A stretch of 64,000 nt of DNA from Marinococcus halophilus (GTDB lineage: Bacteria; Bacillota; Bacilli; Bacillales; Marinococcaceae). Shown here piece after piece: positions 1-8,431 of this stretch. The number at the start of each line of letters is the position of its first letter. The stretch's first letter is position 1. The position numbers were made by a program, and so were the translations under genes. The notes below the pieces were generated by a model. The model was not told where the DNA came from and ran no database searches. It was given only the letters and a program-made list of their open reading frames with translations. The DNA is taken from assembly GCF_002265875.1 (NCBI RefSeq), contig NZ_NPFA01000001.1, positions 334,988 through 398,987 on the forward strand, given 5' to 3'.

Positions 1-1298
1 CGGCCGAGTATTGACCCGGTCCGGCTAGTGAAAATGGTGCTGCTCCAGTATTTGTTCGGCATTCGCTCCATGCGTCAGACCGTTCGGGAGATCGAAACGA
101 ATGTGGCCTACCGATGGTTCCTCGGTTTGGACCTCCTGGAGCCCGTGCCGCATTTCTCCACCTTCGGCAAAAACTACACACGCCGGTTTCGGGACAGTGG
201 GTTGTTCGAAGCGATGTTTGAACGAGTGCTGGGGGAAGCAGTGGCCGCCGGTTTTGTGGATCCGTCCGTCTTTTATATCGATGCCACCCACGTGAAAGCG
301 AACGCTAACAAGAAAAAATTTGATCGGGTTCAGTTGGCGGCCGAAGCCCGGGCCTACCAGGCCCAACTGGATGCCGAAATTCACCGGGACCGCGAGGTCC
401 ACGGAAAAAAGCCCCTGCCTCCCGCCCGCCGCGAACCGGGCGGACGGGAGGTCAAACAAAGCACGACGGATCCTGACAGCGGCTATTACGTGAAAGATGA
501 ACGCGAGAAGATGTTTGCCTACAGCTGGCACACCGCATGTGATCGGCACGGGTTTATCCTCGGAGCCATCGTGACCGGGGCCAACGTTCATGACAGCCGG
601 ATCTTTCATGAGTTATTGGCCCAGGTGACGGCCCGAGCGGGCCGACCATACGCCGTCGCGGTGGATGCCGGCTATAAAACCCCGGCGATTGCTCACCTGC
701 TTCGCGAGCAGGCTATTCGCCCGGTGATGCCTTATACCCGGCCCAAGGGCCCGCCGGGGCGTTTGCGCAAACAGGAATTTGTGTATGATGCCTATCTGGA
801 CGCGTATCTTTGTCCCGAACATCAAGCCTTGCGCTACCGCACCACGAATCGGGAGGGCTATCAGGAGTATGCCTCGGATCCCGTCATTTGTCAGTCCTGC
901 CCGCTGCTCGAGACCTGCACCCAAAGCCGGGATCACCGGAAGGTGATCCTCCGCCACGTCTGGCAGGAAGATCTGGACGAAGCTGAACACCTTCGGCACA
1001 CCCCGTGGAACCGGAAGACCTATGCGGAACGAAAAGAAACCATCGAACGGGTTTTTGCAGATCTCAAACAAAAGCATGGCTTGCGCTGGACCCTCCTCGC
1101 CGGAGGAGCACGAAACACCGCGCAGGCGATGCTTGTTTATGCGGCGATGAATCTCAAAAAACTCGCCACCTGGCGGTGGCGACAGACGTGTGCTTGCCCC
1201 GCGGGGGCTTCTTTTGTATCTCGATGGCATAACAAAGGCCTCCGAAGTCCATTTTCGGAGGCCTTTGTCTACAATCTGTGGCTCCTTCATAAGGAGCC
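1..1298 (+). mobile_element. IS1182-family insertion sequence, right part
   Basis: One long transposase frame fills this segment and its left end lies outside the window. Base composition is clearly more G+C-rich than the genes that follow, suggesting recent acquisition. Near the right end a perfect-arm hairpin (1235-1267, arms AAAGGCCTCCGA / TCGGAGGCCTTT) sits within the coding frame. A second palindrome, GGCTCCTT-cat-AAGGAGCC (1280-1298), follows it. The exact right boundary cannot be fixed without the left terminal repeat; somewhere between 1271 and 1308 is likely, because the regulator gene ending at 1309 is intact. Confidence 0.75.
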
Positions 1299-1320
1299 GT
1301 ACGTTCGCTTATTCGGTTAA
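1..1320 (+). CDS. IS1182-family transposase, 5'-truncated by the window edge
   Basis: DDE transposase that cuts and joins element ends. The frame is open to base 1, and the residues before the first possible start (RPSIDPVRL) continue the usual N-terminal DUF772-like domain, so the gene begins upstream of the window. Visible features are the YLFGIRSMRQT motif, a first acidic residue in YIDATHVKANANK, a second in AVDAGYKT, a Cys cluster (CPLLETC), and the final acidic motif YAERKETIERVF followed by LKQKHGLRW. The last residues (about 30) are translated through the terminal hairpin and the end of the element, and the stop codon probably lies in flanking DNA. The frame overlaps the convergent SorC-type gene by 12 bp. 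Confidence 0.9.
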   Translation, partial: RPSIDPVRLVKMVLLQYLFGIRSMRQTVREIETNVAYRWFLGLDLLEPVPHFSTFGKNYTRRFRDSGLFEAMFERVLGEAVAAGFVDPSVFYIDATHVKANANKKKFDRVQLAAEARAYQAQLDAEIHRDREVHGKKPLPPARREPGGREVKQSTTDPDSGYYVKDEREKMFAYSWHTACDRHGFILGAIVTGANVHDSRIFHELLAQVTARAGRPYAVAVDAGYKTPAIAHLLREQAIRPVMPYTRPKGPPGRLRKQEFVYDAYLDAYLCPEHQALRYRTTNREGYQEYASDPVICQSCPLLETCTQSRDHRKVILRHVWQEDLDEAEHLRHTPWNRKTYAERKETIERVFADLKQKHGLRWTLLAGGARNTAQAMLVYAAMNLKKLATWRWRQTCACPAGASFVSRWHNKGLRSPFSEAFVYNLWLLHKEPYVRLFG

Positions 1321-2250
1321 CGCTTCTGCAATCTGGTTGTCGACGATCAGCACGTCCAGGTATCCACCCTTGAGGGCAGCTTCAATGCCGAGCACCTTAT
1401 GGGAACCCTGGGCTACACCGACAACTTCGGGAATGCTTTTAATTTCCCCCAGGGTCAGGCCAATGACCCTGTTGTTGATCGGGTGGTCCACACCCTGGCC
1501 AAGCGCGTCGAAAAATTTCGAGCTGATATCTCCGACTGCTCCGGCTTTCCGGAGCGTCACGATGTCTTCTTCCTGGAGGTAGCCCATTGTTTCCATGGTG
1601 GAATGCTGGAGCGGATTGCCGAGGCCAACGAGGGCGAGTTCCACGTTCCTTCCTTCCTCGAGTACCTGGGCAATATCCTTGGACTCTACGAGTCTCTCCT
1701 TCAGGTCATCTGTTTCGACCATTGCCGGGGCGTACAAATACGAACAGGAAGCATTCATTTTCTGCGCAAAATGAAAGGCCAGCTGATTGGAATGCAGATG
1801 CACGTATTTGTTGCCCATTCCTCCGATAAGCGGTGTAATTTGAATGTCTCGATGTTCCACATACGGATATTCTTCAATTAGTGAACGAAGCGTTGTCCCC
1901 CATGAGATGCCGATCCGCTTCACCTGCTCCGAGCGCTTGGCCACGTAAGAAGCCGCTGCTTTCCCGATCAATCGTTTGCCCAGATCGGGAGTAAAGCCTG
2001 TGGTTGAAACGACGACCGCTTCCTTTAATCCATATTTTTTTTCAAGCTTCTGTTCCAGATCCACCGTATGCACGCTTTCATCTTTAATATATATTTCAAC
2101 GATGCCTTCATCCCGGGCCCGCTGCAGCATTTTAGAAATGACAGGCCGGGAGACGCCCTGTTTTTTAGCAATCTGGGCCTGGGTCCATCCGTCAAAATGA
2201 TACAGCTTCGCTACTTTTACCGTTTCTCGTTTCTCTTCCCAGTTGAGCAT
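1309..2250 (-). CDS. SorC/DeoR-type sugar-binding transcriptional regulator
   Basis: 313-residue regulator of the SorC family: an N-terminal helix-turn-helix (residues about 20-45, WTQAQIAKKQGVSRPVISKML) followed by a sugar-phosphate-binding domain resembling a sugar isomerase, with ISWGTTLRSLIEEYP and LVGLGNPLQHSTM. Family members change DNA affinity on binding a phosphorylated sugar or intermediate. It lies 80 bp downstream of, and on the same strand as, the 2-oxoacid dehydrogenase operon, so it may control that operon; the effector is unknown. The gap before it holds a possible own promoter and cre-like site. The C-terminus looks complete, and the IS element sits directly behind its stop codon. 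Not AcoR-like: no AAA+ domain. Confidence 0.85.
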   Translation of the reverse strand: MLNWEEKRETVKVAKLYHFDGWTQAQIAKKQGVSRPVISKMLQRARDEGIVEIYIKDESVHTVDLEQKLEKKYGLKEAVVVSTTGFTPDLGKRLIGKAAASYVAKRSEQVKRIGISWGTTLRSLIEEYPYVEHRDIQITPLIGGMGNKYVHLHSNQLAFHFAQKMNASCSYLYAPAMVETDDLKERLVESKDIAQVLEEGRNVELALVGLGNPLQHSTMETMGYLQEEDIVTLRKAGAVGDISSKFFDALGQGVDHPINNRVIGLTLGEIKSIPEVVGVAQGSHKVLGIEAALKGGYLDVLIVDNQIAEALTE

Positions 2251-2286
2251 AATTCTTCCCTCTATTCCATAAATTCATCTGTTCTC

Positions 2287-2324
2287 AGTATATCACTCCC
2301 TGCTGAAACTATATACGCTTACAT
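2287..2324 (-). promoter_or_regulatory. Candidate promoter with cre-like site before the SorC-type regulator
   Basis: A TATACT -10 hexamer lies at 2292-2287 on the minus strand with no good -35. Just upstream, ATGTAAGCGTATATA (2324-2310) matches the short CcpA cre consensus WTGNAANCGNWNNCW except one position. It would let the regulator be expressed separately from the dehydrogenase genes. Inferred from sequence only. Confidence 0.35.
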
Positions 2325-2330
2325 GGCTTT

Positions 2331-3716
2331 TTATTGATGCACTGGACGTCCGGAGAGCGCAGATACTCCTTCGAAAAGCATCTCCGAAAGCGACGGGTGG
2401 GCATGAATCTGGCTGCTCCATTCTTCGGTCGTGCCTTCGAGATGAATGTAGGCAGCAGACTCCCCGATCATCTCCGTGACATGCGGGCCGGCCATTACAA
2501 CCCCGAGAATTTCGCCGAACATTTCCCGGGAAATAACTTTAATGAAGCCCCGGGATTCTCCCATCGTCATTGCCTTAGCGTTTCCTCTAAGAGGCACTGT
2601 CTTTATTTGAACGTCGCTGTACATTTGTTTTGCTTCCTGCTCGGACAGACCGACAGACGCGATTTCCGGAAAAGTATAAACACACCGCGGCACGAGCGAG
2701 AGATCCATAGAAAGCGCAGCACCCGCAGCGTGCTCTGCTGCAATAATGCCCTCGGCGCTTGCCGCATGGGCAAGCTGCCATCCGCCGACAATGTCCCCAG
2801 CGGCATAAATCCCCGGCACCGATGTCTGCATCGAACCATCCACCGCTACAAACCGGCCATCCATGCGCAATTGAAGATCTTCAGCCGCCGCGATGACAGG
2901 CGTCCGGCCAGTGGAAATCAGCAGGAGGTCTGTAGTGAGCTGCTGGTGGCTGCCAGAAGCGTTCTGCATGTCAATGACCGCCTTTTCTCCCTGCTGCTTT
3001 GCAGAAGTAACCGTGGCGCTGGTAAGTATGACCACTCCCGCCTCTTCAAGCGCTCCAGCCAGCATGTTCGCGGCATCCTCGTCCTCCTGGGGAACCAGCC
3101 GTCCGGCTGATTCGACAATCGTCACCCGGACGCCGAGCGATTGATACAAGCAGGCATATTCGCAGCCAATAAAACCTCCGCCAACGATCGTCATCGTTTC
3201 AGGGAGTGAATGGCGTTCATAAATGGTGTCACTCGTGTAATACCCGGTCTCCTCAAGCCCTGGAATGGGAGGCACTGCCGGCACGGATCCCGATGCAATG
3301 ATAACTGCTCTCCCGGCCAGCACGGTTTCCTCCCCGTCTTTACTGATAACAGTAACCTCTTTGTTGGGATGGACCTTTCCCCTTCCTGCAAACACCTCGA
3401 TGTCTCCCTTCTTCATTAGTGACTCTACTCCCTGCCGGAGCTGCCGAATCACCCGGTCCTTTCGTTCAAGCATATCTTTATAACGCAGGTAAAATCCTTC
3501 CACTTGGATACCGTATTTTGAAGCGTTTCGCACATAGTTCACTGCTTCAGCGTTCTGGAGAAGCGTTTTGGAAGGTATGCATCCCCGGTTTAAGCACGTA
3601 CCCCCGAGTTCACGATTCTCTACAAGGGCGGTGGACTGCCCGAGTCCGGACGCCCGAAGAGCAGCTACATAGCCTGCCGGCCCCCCGCCGACAATCACCT
3701 GATCAAACGTTTCCAT
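2331..3716 (-). CDS. acoL: Dihydrolipoyl dehydrogenase (E3) of the acetoin-type complex
   Basis: FAD-dependent E3 that reoxidises the dihydrolipoyl arm of E2 with NAD+. 461 residues. Visible are the N-terminal FAD-binding GGGPAGY, the redox-active disulfide in GGTCLNRGCIPSKT, the NAD-binding GGGFIGCEYA, the second FAD motif GIYAAGDIVGG, and the C-terminal catalytic His-Glu region HAHPSLSEM. It is the fourth gene of the operon, 14 bp after E2. Assignment to this complex rather than pyruvate dehydrogenase rests on operon position and on E1alpha. Confidence 0.9.
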   Translation of the reverse strand: METFDQVIVGGGPAGYVAALRASGLGQSTALVENRELGGTCLNRGCIPSKTLLQNAEAVNYVRNASKYGIQVEGFYLRYKDMLERKDRVIRQLRQGVESLMKKGDIEVFAGRGKVHPNKEVTVISKDGEETVLAGRAVIIASGSVPAVPPIPGLEETGYYTSDTIYERHSLPETMTIVGGGFIGCEYACLYQSLGVRVTIVESAGRLVPQEDEDAANMLAGALEEAGVVILTSATVTSAKQQGEKAVIDMQNASGSHQQLTTDLLLISTGRTPVIAAAEDLQLRMDGRFVAVDGSMQTSVPGIYAAGDIVGGWQLAHAASAEGIIAAEHAAGAALSMDLSLVPRCVYTFPEIASVGLSEQEAKQMYSDVQIKTVPLRGNAKAMTMGESRGFIKVISREMFGEILGVVMAGPHVTEMIGESAAYIHLEGTTEEWSSQIHAHPSLSEMLFEGVSALSGRPVHQ

Positions 3717-3730
3717 CGATCCATCTCCTT

Positions 3731-5035
3731 CTAGACAAACAGCTGATATGGCTGTTCAAGCATTTGTTTGAAATCTGTTAAAAATGCAGCTGCCGGTGCG
3801 CCGTCAATAATACGGTGGTCAAAGGAAAGGCTGATAGCCATCATCCGGCCCACAGTGATTTCCCCGTTTTTTACTACCGGCTTCTCCTGTATGCGCCCGA
3901 CGCCAAGAATAGCTGCTTCCGGCTGGTTGATAATCGGGGTGAAGTGGTCAACAGCATACATTCCTAAATTGCTGATCGTAAATGTGCTGCCTGAAAGCTC
4001 TTTGCCGGGAAGCGTACCGTTTCGGGCCGCAGCCGCTGTCTGTTTGGTTTCAGCAGCTAATTCTGCGAGTCCTTTATCTTCTGTATGGCGGATGACCGGA
4101 ACCAGCAGCCCCCGGTCTGTAGCTACGGCGAGTCCCATATGCACAGCTGCCTGCTTCGTGATCCGGTCATCTGTCATGGAGGCGTGCACGTCCGGATGCT
4201 TTCGAAGCGCCCGACTGCCAACAAACATTAAAAGCTCCGTCACCGACAGCCGCTGGCCGGTCTGTTTTTCAATCACCGGCAGAAGCTGTGTGCGTAACTC
4301 CATCGCCACCTCCATATCAATTTCAGTATGAAGCGTCACGTGCGGCACTTCATTCGCGCTTTTTTGCATACGCTCTGCCACTACTTTTCGTACGCCCTGA
4401 AGCGGCTCGGACTGAAGCTCCTCTACTGCCCGAGGCGCAGAAACGTCTGAGCGCGTAATTTTCCCGTAGCTGCCGCTTCCTTTCACAGCGGACAGATCCA
4501 CATTATTTGCTTCTGCTTCTTTTTTTGCCAGCGGCGTGCTGCGCACCTGCTGGCCGTCCACAGCGGCATGAACATCAGCAGCGTGAATACGCCCTTTCGC
4601 TCCGCTGCCCTGTATTAGGGACAGATTTGCACTATGCTCCCGCGACAGCTTCCGTGCCGCCGGCGTGGCACGCACGCCTCCTGCTTTCTCAGCTTCTATT
4701 TCCTGCCCTGCCGGCTCTGGAACCGGGGCTTTCGGCGTACTTTCTGGTGCTGGCGAGTCATTTCCGGCTCCGGGTTTTTCCTCCGGCACCTGCTCGCCCT
4801 CCTCGCCAATGTAGCCAACAATACCATTTACCGGTACTTCTTCGTCTTCATCATAGTAGCGCTTCAGCAGGATGCCTTCTTCATATGCTTCCACTTCAAT
4901 ATTTATTTTATCAGTCATCACTTCGAGCAGCGGTTCTCCAACCTCCACCGGCTCTCCCTCTTGCTTAAACCACTGCAGGAGCGTGCCGGTTTCCATCGTG
5001 CTGCTCAATTTGGGCATAAATACTTCTTTCGCCAT
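3731..5035 (-). CDS. acoC: Dihydrolipoamide acyltransferase (E2) with two subunit-binding domains
   Basis: Core acyltransferase of the 2-oxoacid dehydrogenase complex; it moves an acyl group from the E1-loaded lipoyl arm to CoA. 434 residues: one lipoyl domain (1-80, lipoylated Lys43 in VMTDKINIEV), an acidic Pro-rich linker, then two consecutive peripheral-subunit-binding-like modules (about 121-158, RATPAARKLSREHSANL; about 164-200, RSTPLAKKEAEANNVDL), then the catalytic domain ending in the H-x3-D motif (His407, Asp411, SFDHRIIDGAP). B. subtilis AcoC, as I recall it, has a single binding module, so the second is unusual. Spacing is 15 bp to E1beta and 14 bp to E3, a tight operon. Confidence 0.9.
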   Translation of the reverse strand: MAKEVFMPKLSSTMETGTLLQWFKQEGEPVEVGEPLLEVMTDKINIEVEAYEEGILLKRYYDEDEEVPVNGIVGYIGEEGEQVPEEKPGAGNDSPAPESTPKAPVPEPAGQEIEAEKAGGVRATPAARKLSREHSANLSLIQGSGAKGRIHAADVHAAVDGQQVRSTPLAKKEAEANNVDLSAVKGSGSYGKITRSDVSAPRAVEELQSEPLQGVRKVVAERMQKSANEVPHVTLHTEIDMEVAMELRTQLLPVIEKQTGQRLSVTELLMFVGSRALRKHPDVHASMTDDRITKQAAVHMGLAVATDRGLLVPVIRHTEDKGLAELAAETKQTAAAARNGTLPGKELSGSTFTISNLGMYAVDHFTPIINQPEAAILGVGRIQEKPVVKNGEITVGRMMAISLSFDHRIIDGAPAAAFLTDFKQMLEQPYQLFV

Positions 5036-5050
5036 GAATTCTGCCCTCCC

Positions 5051-6076
5051 TTACCGGCGGTGAACGCTGTCGCGCGCCGCCTGCATAATATCATCAACCT
5101 GCGGGACCGTTGCTTTTTCAAGTGTCGGATTGTATGGCACAGGGACCGGCAGCGCCCCAAGCCGGCGGACCGGAGCATCCAGATAGTCGAATGCTTCGCT
5201 TTCTGCGATCATGCTGGCGATTTCTCCGCCGTATCCGCCTCTTTTGACAGCTTCATGCACAACGATCACCTTTCCGGTCTTTTTAACGGAATCCACGATC
5301 GTCTGCTCATCGAGAGGCACAAGTGTCCGCGGGTCGATTACTTCCACATTGATGCCTTCTTCTGCGAGCTTTTCGGCTGCCTCAAGCGCTTTATGCACCA
5401 TTACAGCGGTCGCAACAATCGTCACATCTGTGCCCTCACGCTTTATATCTGCCTGCCCCAGAGGGATGGTATACGCTTCCTCCGGTACATGCCCTTCAGT
5501 TTTATACAGTAGTTTATGCTCGTAAAAAATAACCGGATTCGGATCAGCAATAGCTGCTTTTAACAAACCTTTAGCATCTGAGGCGGTCGATGGCTGCACC
5601 ACCTTTAATCCAGGGATATGGGCCACCCATGCTTCCAGGCTCTGCGAATGCTGGGCCGCAGCCCCTGTTCCGGAGCCTGAAGGAGTACGAAGCACCATCG
5701 GTACGTTGCCTTTTCCGCCGTACATATATCTCAGCTTTGCTGCCTGGTTGGCCAGCTGGTCCATTGCAATGGTGATAAAATCTGAAAATTGCAGCTCCAC
5801 AACCGGCTTCATGCCTGTCAGCGCCGATCCAATGGCAGCCCCTGTAATAGCCGCTTCAGAAATCGGGGTGTTTCTTATCCTTTCCGGGCCGAACTCTTCA
5901 ATCATTCCGCGGGTGACGCCGAAAGCTCCGCCGTAGACGCCAATATCCTCTCCGAGAATGAAAACGTCCTGGTCCTCCCTCATTTCCTGCGACAGCGCTT
6001 CACGGACGGCTTCGGCAAAGGTAATGCTCCGTGCTGTTTCTTTATCGTTTGAAGAATTTACTGCGCTCGACTGCAT
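5051..6076 (-). CDS. acoB: E1 beta subunit, acetoin/pyruvate dehydrogenase type
   Basis: Beta subunit of the thiamine-diphosphate E1 decarboxylase/dehydrogenase, forming an alpha2beta2 tetramer with the neighbouring alpha subunit. 341 residues, normal family length. Typical motifs are [18 protein letters not shown] near the N-terminus, [20 protein letters not shown] (carries the Glu that activates ThDP), the central [20 protein letters not shown], and the C-terminal [10 protein letters not shown]-like segment ([15 protein letters not shown]) that ends the transketolase C domain. It starts 21 bp after the alpha gene. Confidence 0.9.
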   Translation of the reverse strand: MQSSAVNSSNDKETARSITFAEAVREALSQEMREDQDVFILGEDIGVYGGAFGVTRGMIEEFGPERIRNTPISEAAITGAAIGSALTGMKPVVELQFSDFITIAMDQLANQAAKLRYMYGGKGNVPMVLRTPSGSGTGAAAQHSQSLEAWVAHIPGLKVVQPSTASDAKGLLKAAIADPNPVIFYEHKLLYKTEGHVPEEAYTIPLGQADIKREGTDVTIVATAVMVHKALEAAEKLAEEGINVEVIDPRTLVPLDEQTIVDSVKKTGKVIVVHEAVKRGGYGGEIASMIAESEAFDYLDAPVRRLGALPVPVPYNPTLEKATVPQVDDIMQAARDSVHRR

Positions 6077-6097
6077 CGTCAGGCACTCCTTTCTATA

Positions 6098-7078
6098 TTA
6101 AGCATATACATCCTCAAGCAGCGTATCCTCGGAAGGCTCGGGGCTTTGCTCTGCAAATTCCACCGATCGCTCAATCTGGGCTTTCGTTTCTTTTTTTACC
6201 GTTTCTGCTTCCTCCTGGGTGATAATGCCACGCTCGATTAAAGCGTCCTGAAAGAAACGGATCGGATCCTTGTCCTTCCATTCCTTCTCTTCTTCTCTCG
6301 TCCGGTATTTTTTGGCGTCGCTTTTGGAGTGGCCCTTCCACCGATACGTTTTCGCCTCTATGAGTACCGGCCCATGGCCGTTTCTTGTATACTCCACGGC
6401 TTCTTTCATCACAGTCATCACTTCCGGAAGACTGTTGCCGTCCACTACATGCCCCGGGATGCCGTAGCCTGAAGCACGGTCGGCAATATTTTCGATTTTC
6501 ACCATATCCTTTACTGGGCCGGACATGCCGTACTGGTTGTTCTCGCAGACAAAGATAACCGGGAGATCCCAAATAGCGGCAAGGTTTACGGCTTCATGGA
6601 AGCTCCCTTCATTTGCAGCTCCGTCCCCGAAGAAACAAACCGTAATATAACCTTCCTGGCGCATCTTCGACGTGAGTGCCGCGCCTACAGCTAAAGGAAT
6701 GCCGCCTCCAACGATCCCGTTGGCACCGAGATTGCCTTTCTCGACGTCCGCGATATGCATGGAGCCGCCTTTGCCTTTGCAATAACCGGTTTCCCGCCCA
6801 AACAGCTCCGCCATCATCCGGTCAGGATCCGCTCCTTTAGCAATGCAGTGGCCATGGCCGCGGTGGGTGCTCGTAATTTTATCTTTACCCTCAAGCATTG
6901 CACAGACACCCACAGCTGAAGCTTCCTGCCCTACACACAGGTGGGTGGTGCCGTGAATCATGCCTTTGGCAAAAAACTCGTCTACTTTTTCATCGAACCA
7001 GCGCACCGTCCACATCTGCTCGAGCCAGTCGACCAGCTTTTCCTTCGGTTCTTTCCAAATCCAATCAGCCTGCGTCAC
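6098..7078 (-). CDS. acoA: E1 alpha subunit, acetoin dehydrogenase type
   Basis: ThDP-binding alpha subunit. The fold motif GDGAANEGSFHEAVNLAA...NN and the strings STHRGHGHCIAKG, CKGKGGSMH and GANGIVGGG closely resemble acetoin dehydrogenase AcoA rather than PdhA. Start chosen as GTG at 7078: an AAAGGGGG ribosome site sits 7 bases upstream. A longer frame starting at ATG 7105 would place that site inside the gene. This gives 326 residues. First gene of the operon acoABCL plus the SorC-type regulator. Unlike the B. subtilis aco operon there is no AcoR gene here and the promoter looks sigma-A type. Acetoin is the likely but unproven substrate; a related 2-oxoacid is possible. Confidence 0.85.
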   Translation of the reverse strand: MTQADWIWKEPKEKLVDWLEQMWTVRWFDEKVDEFFAKGMIHGTTHLCVGQEASAVGVCAMLEGKDKITSTHRGHGHCIAKGADPDRMMAELFGRETGYCKGKGGSMHIADVEKGNLGANGIVGGGIPLAVGAALTSKMRQEGYITVCFFGDGAANEGSFHEAVNLAAIWDLPVIFVCENNQYGMSGPVKDMVKIENIADRASGYGIPGHVVDGNSLPEVMTVMKEAVEYTRNGHGPVLIEAKTYRWKGHSKSDAKKYRTREEEKEWKDKDPIRFFQDALIERGIITQEEAETVKKETKAQIERSVEFAEQSPEPSEDTLLEDVYA

Positions 7079-7124
7079 AATAACGCCCCCTTTACATTTG
7101 TTCAATATTATGACCTTTGTAAAT

Positions 7125-7153
7125 ATAATAGCCTTATTTCATACGTTCGTCAA
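7125..7153 (-). promoter_or_regulatory. Sigma-A promoter of the aco-type operon
   Basis: Minus strand TTGACG (7153-7148), 17-base spacer, TATTAT (7130-7125). Flanking it, ATTTACAAA occurs twice (about 7175 and 7125), and a TTTACA...TGTAAA inverted pair lies between the -10 and the ribosome site. These are candidate operator half-sites for the SorC-type regulator. No -24/-12 GG/GC element of sigma-54 type is visible. Confidence 0.65.
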
Positions 7154-7275
7154 CTAAACGTTTGTAAATTATCTTTGATTTCAAAATATTGTTTCCGTTT
7201 TCATAATTTCAGCTGAATTTTTCAATTGTAACTTTCAGAAACATTTGTTTACTGAGCATAAAAAAAGAGACGCCG

Positions 7276-7641
7276 CTACGCCTCATTTTCCTGCCGCTCT
7301 TTAATTTCTGCCTGGTGGCTGACGACAAGTTCCACCACCTGCCGGACATGCTCATCATCAAGAGAATAGTAAACGGTTCTTCCTTCCTTTCGAAACTTCG
7401 TCAATCCCAGCTTATGCATATACCTGAGATGATGGGATGCTGTAGCAATGGAAGATTCGATGATTTCTGCAATACTATGTACACTCAATTCCGGTGTCAG
7501 GGCGAGCGCCTGGGCAATCTGCATCCGCTTGCCGTCTGCGAGCCCCTTCAGCATATCCGTCATAATGCCGAGCGAGCGTTCCTGTATTTGCTGCTGGATC
7601 CATTCTACATTTGCCTGCGCGCTTTCGTTTTCGTTTGGCAT
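7276..7641 (-). CDS. ArsR/SmtB-family metalloregulator (Zn-type alpha5 site)
   Basis: Winged-helix repressor, 121 residues from the ATG at 7641, chosen because AGGTG lies 6 bases upstream. The HTH is VHSIAEIIESSIATASHHLRYM, followed by the wing FRKEGRTVYYSL. The C-terminal helix reads D-E-H-x10-H-x2-E (DDEHVRQVVELVVSHQAE), the four-ligand alpha5 set of SmtB (Asp-His-His-Glu); the Cys pair of the ArsR/CadC alpha3 site is missing. That predicts sensing of Zn or a similar divalent metal. No efflux or uptake gene is adjacent; the neighbours are the aco operon promoter and an orphan sigma factor, so the target must be elsewhere or the protein may regulate locally. Confidence 0.8.
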   Translation of the reverse strand: MPNENESAQANVEWIQQQIQERSLGIMTDMLKGLADGKRMQIAQALALTPELSVHSIAEIIESSIATASHHLRYMHKLGLTKFRKEGRTVYYSLDDEHVRQVVELVVSHQAEIKERQENEA

Positions 7642-7678
7642 TTTATTCACCTGCCTGATCGTAATCATTCCTATTTTA

Positions 7679-7706
7679 ATTGTACGCTATCTTTATTTGC
7701 TTTCAA
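7679..7706 (-). promoter_or_regulatory. Sigma-A promoter of the ArsR-type gene
   Basis: TTGAAA (7706-7701), 16-base spacer, TACAAT (7684-7679) on the minus strand, about 30 bases before the start codon at 7641. Confidence 0.5.
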
Positions 7707-7898
7707 CCGATCTGCTTTATTTTTTCTCTGGGCATGAGTTTCTTTTTCTATACTTTGGCAGTCCCTTCCCTTTCTATGATACAACAGAGCGCTCCCTATT
7801 TATCAGCACATAGTGCTCCGGCGGCATTCTTACTCTTTGTATATGCTGATCCTACCATGGAATAAATCAGAACCGCGCGGCTTCGCCAGGAGAGACCA

Positions 7899-8396
7899 TT
7901 GACCAGTACAATTCCTGCTTCATTTGAAGAAACATACGAACAATATACTCCGCTCGTTAAACGAATGATTACCCGTCTCCGGATTTATCAGGAACAGGAA
8001 GAATATATGCAGGCCGGCTATGTAGGATTATGGAAGGCTTACAGTACCTTTTCTCCCGAAAAAGGCACTTTTTCCGCTTATGCTTTTACCCTCGTGCGAG
8101 GTGAAATGCTAATGATGCTCCGAAAAGAAGTGCGGTTCTCCGAGCGGCATCAGCTGTTTGATGACCACCAGCCTTTTGAGCAGCCATCAGAGATGGAGGA
8201 CCGCTTTGAGCTCGAGGCCTATTTTCCTCTTCTGTCAGAACGGGAACGAACCTGGCTCACCGATTTCGCCGTGCATGCCCTGCCCATACGCGACATTGCA
8301 GCGAAACACGGAGTAGCAGCTTCCACGGTTAAATCATGGCGGAAATCCGCATTGCGCAAGCTGCGCGCACACACCAGCGAACTAAAGCTGGATTAA
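7899..8396 (+). CDS. Orphan sigma-70-family RNA polymerase sigma factor
   Basis: 165-residue protein with a region-2 block (residues about 35-75: EEYMQAGYVGLWKAYSTF then GTFSAYAFTLVRGEMLMMLRK) and a region-4 helix-turn-helix (about 115-155: LSERERTWLTDF, RDIAAKHGVAASTVKSWRKSALRKLR). Too short for the primary or flagellar sigma; region 3 is essentially absent. Start is TTG at 7899, preceded by AGGAGA at good spacing. No anti-sigma or membrane partner gene is adjacent: the left neighbour is the divergent ArsR gene and the right is a repeat element and the aminotransferase gene. The regulon cannot be predicted from sequence. Related small Bacillus sigma-like proteins exist but I cannot assign a name. 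Confidence 0.8.
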   Translation: MTSTIPASFEETYEQYTPLVKRMITRLRIYQEQEEYMQAGYVGLWKAYSTFSPEKGTFSAYAFTLVRGEMLMMLRKEVRFSERHQLFDDHQPFEQPSEMEDRFELEAYFPLLSERERTWLTDFAVHALPIRDIAAKHGVAASTVKSWRKSALRKLRAHTSELKLD

Positions 8397-8431
8397 CCTT
8401 TTGCCGCTGATGTGCAGGTGGAGAAATCTTT

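Noticed and set aside
7080-7275. Sigma-54 (-24/-12) promoter for the aco operon
   Set aside because: No TGGCAC-N5-TTGC-like element; a standard sigma-A promoter is present instead.
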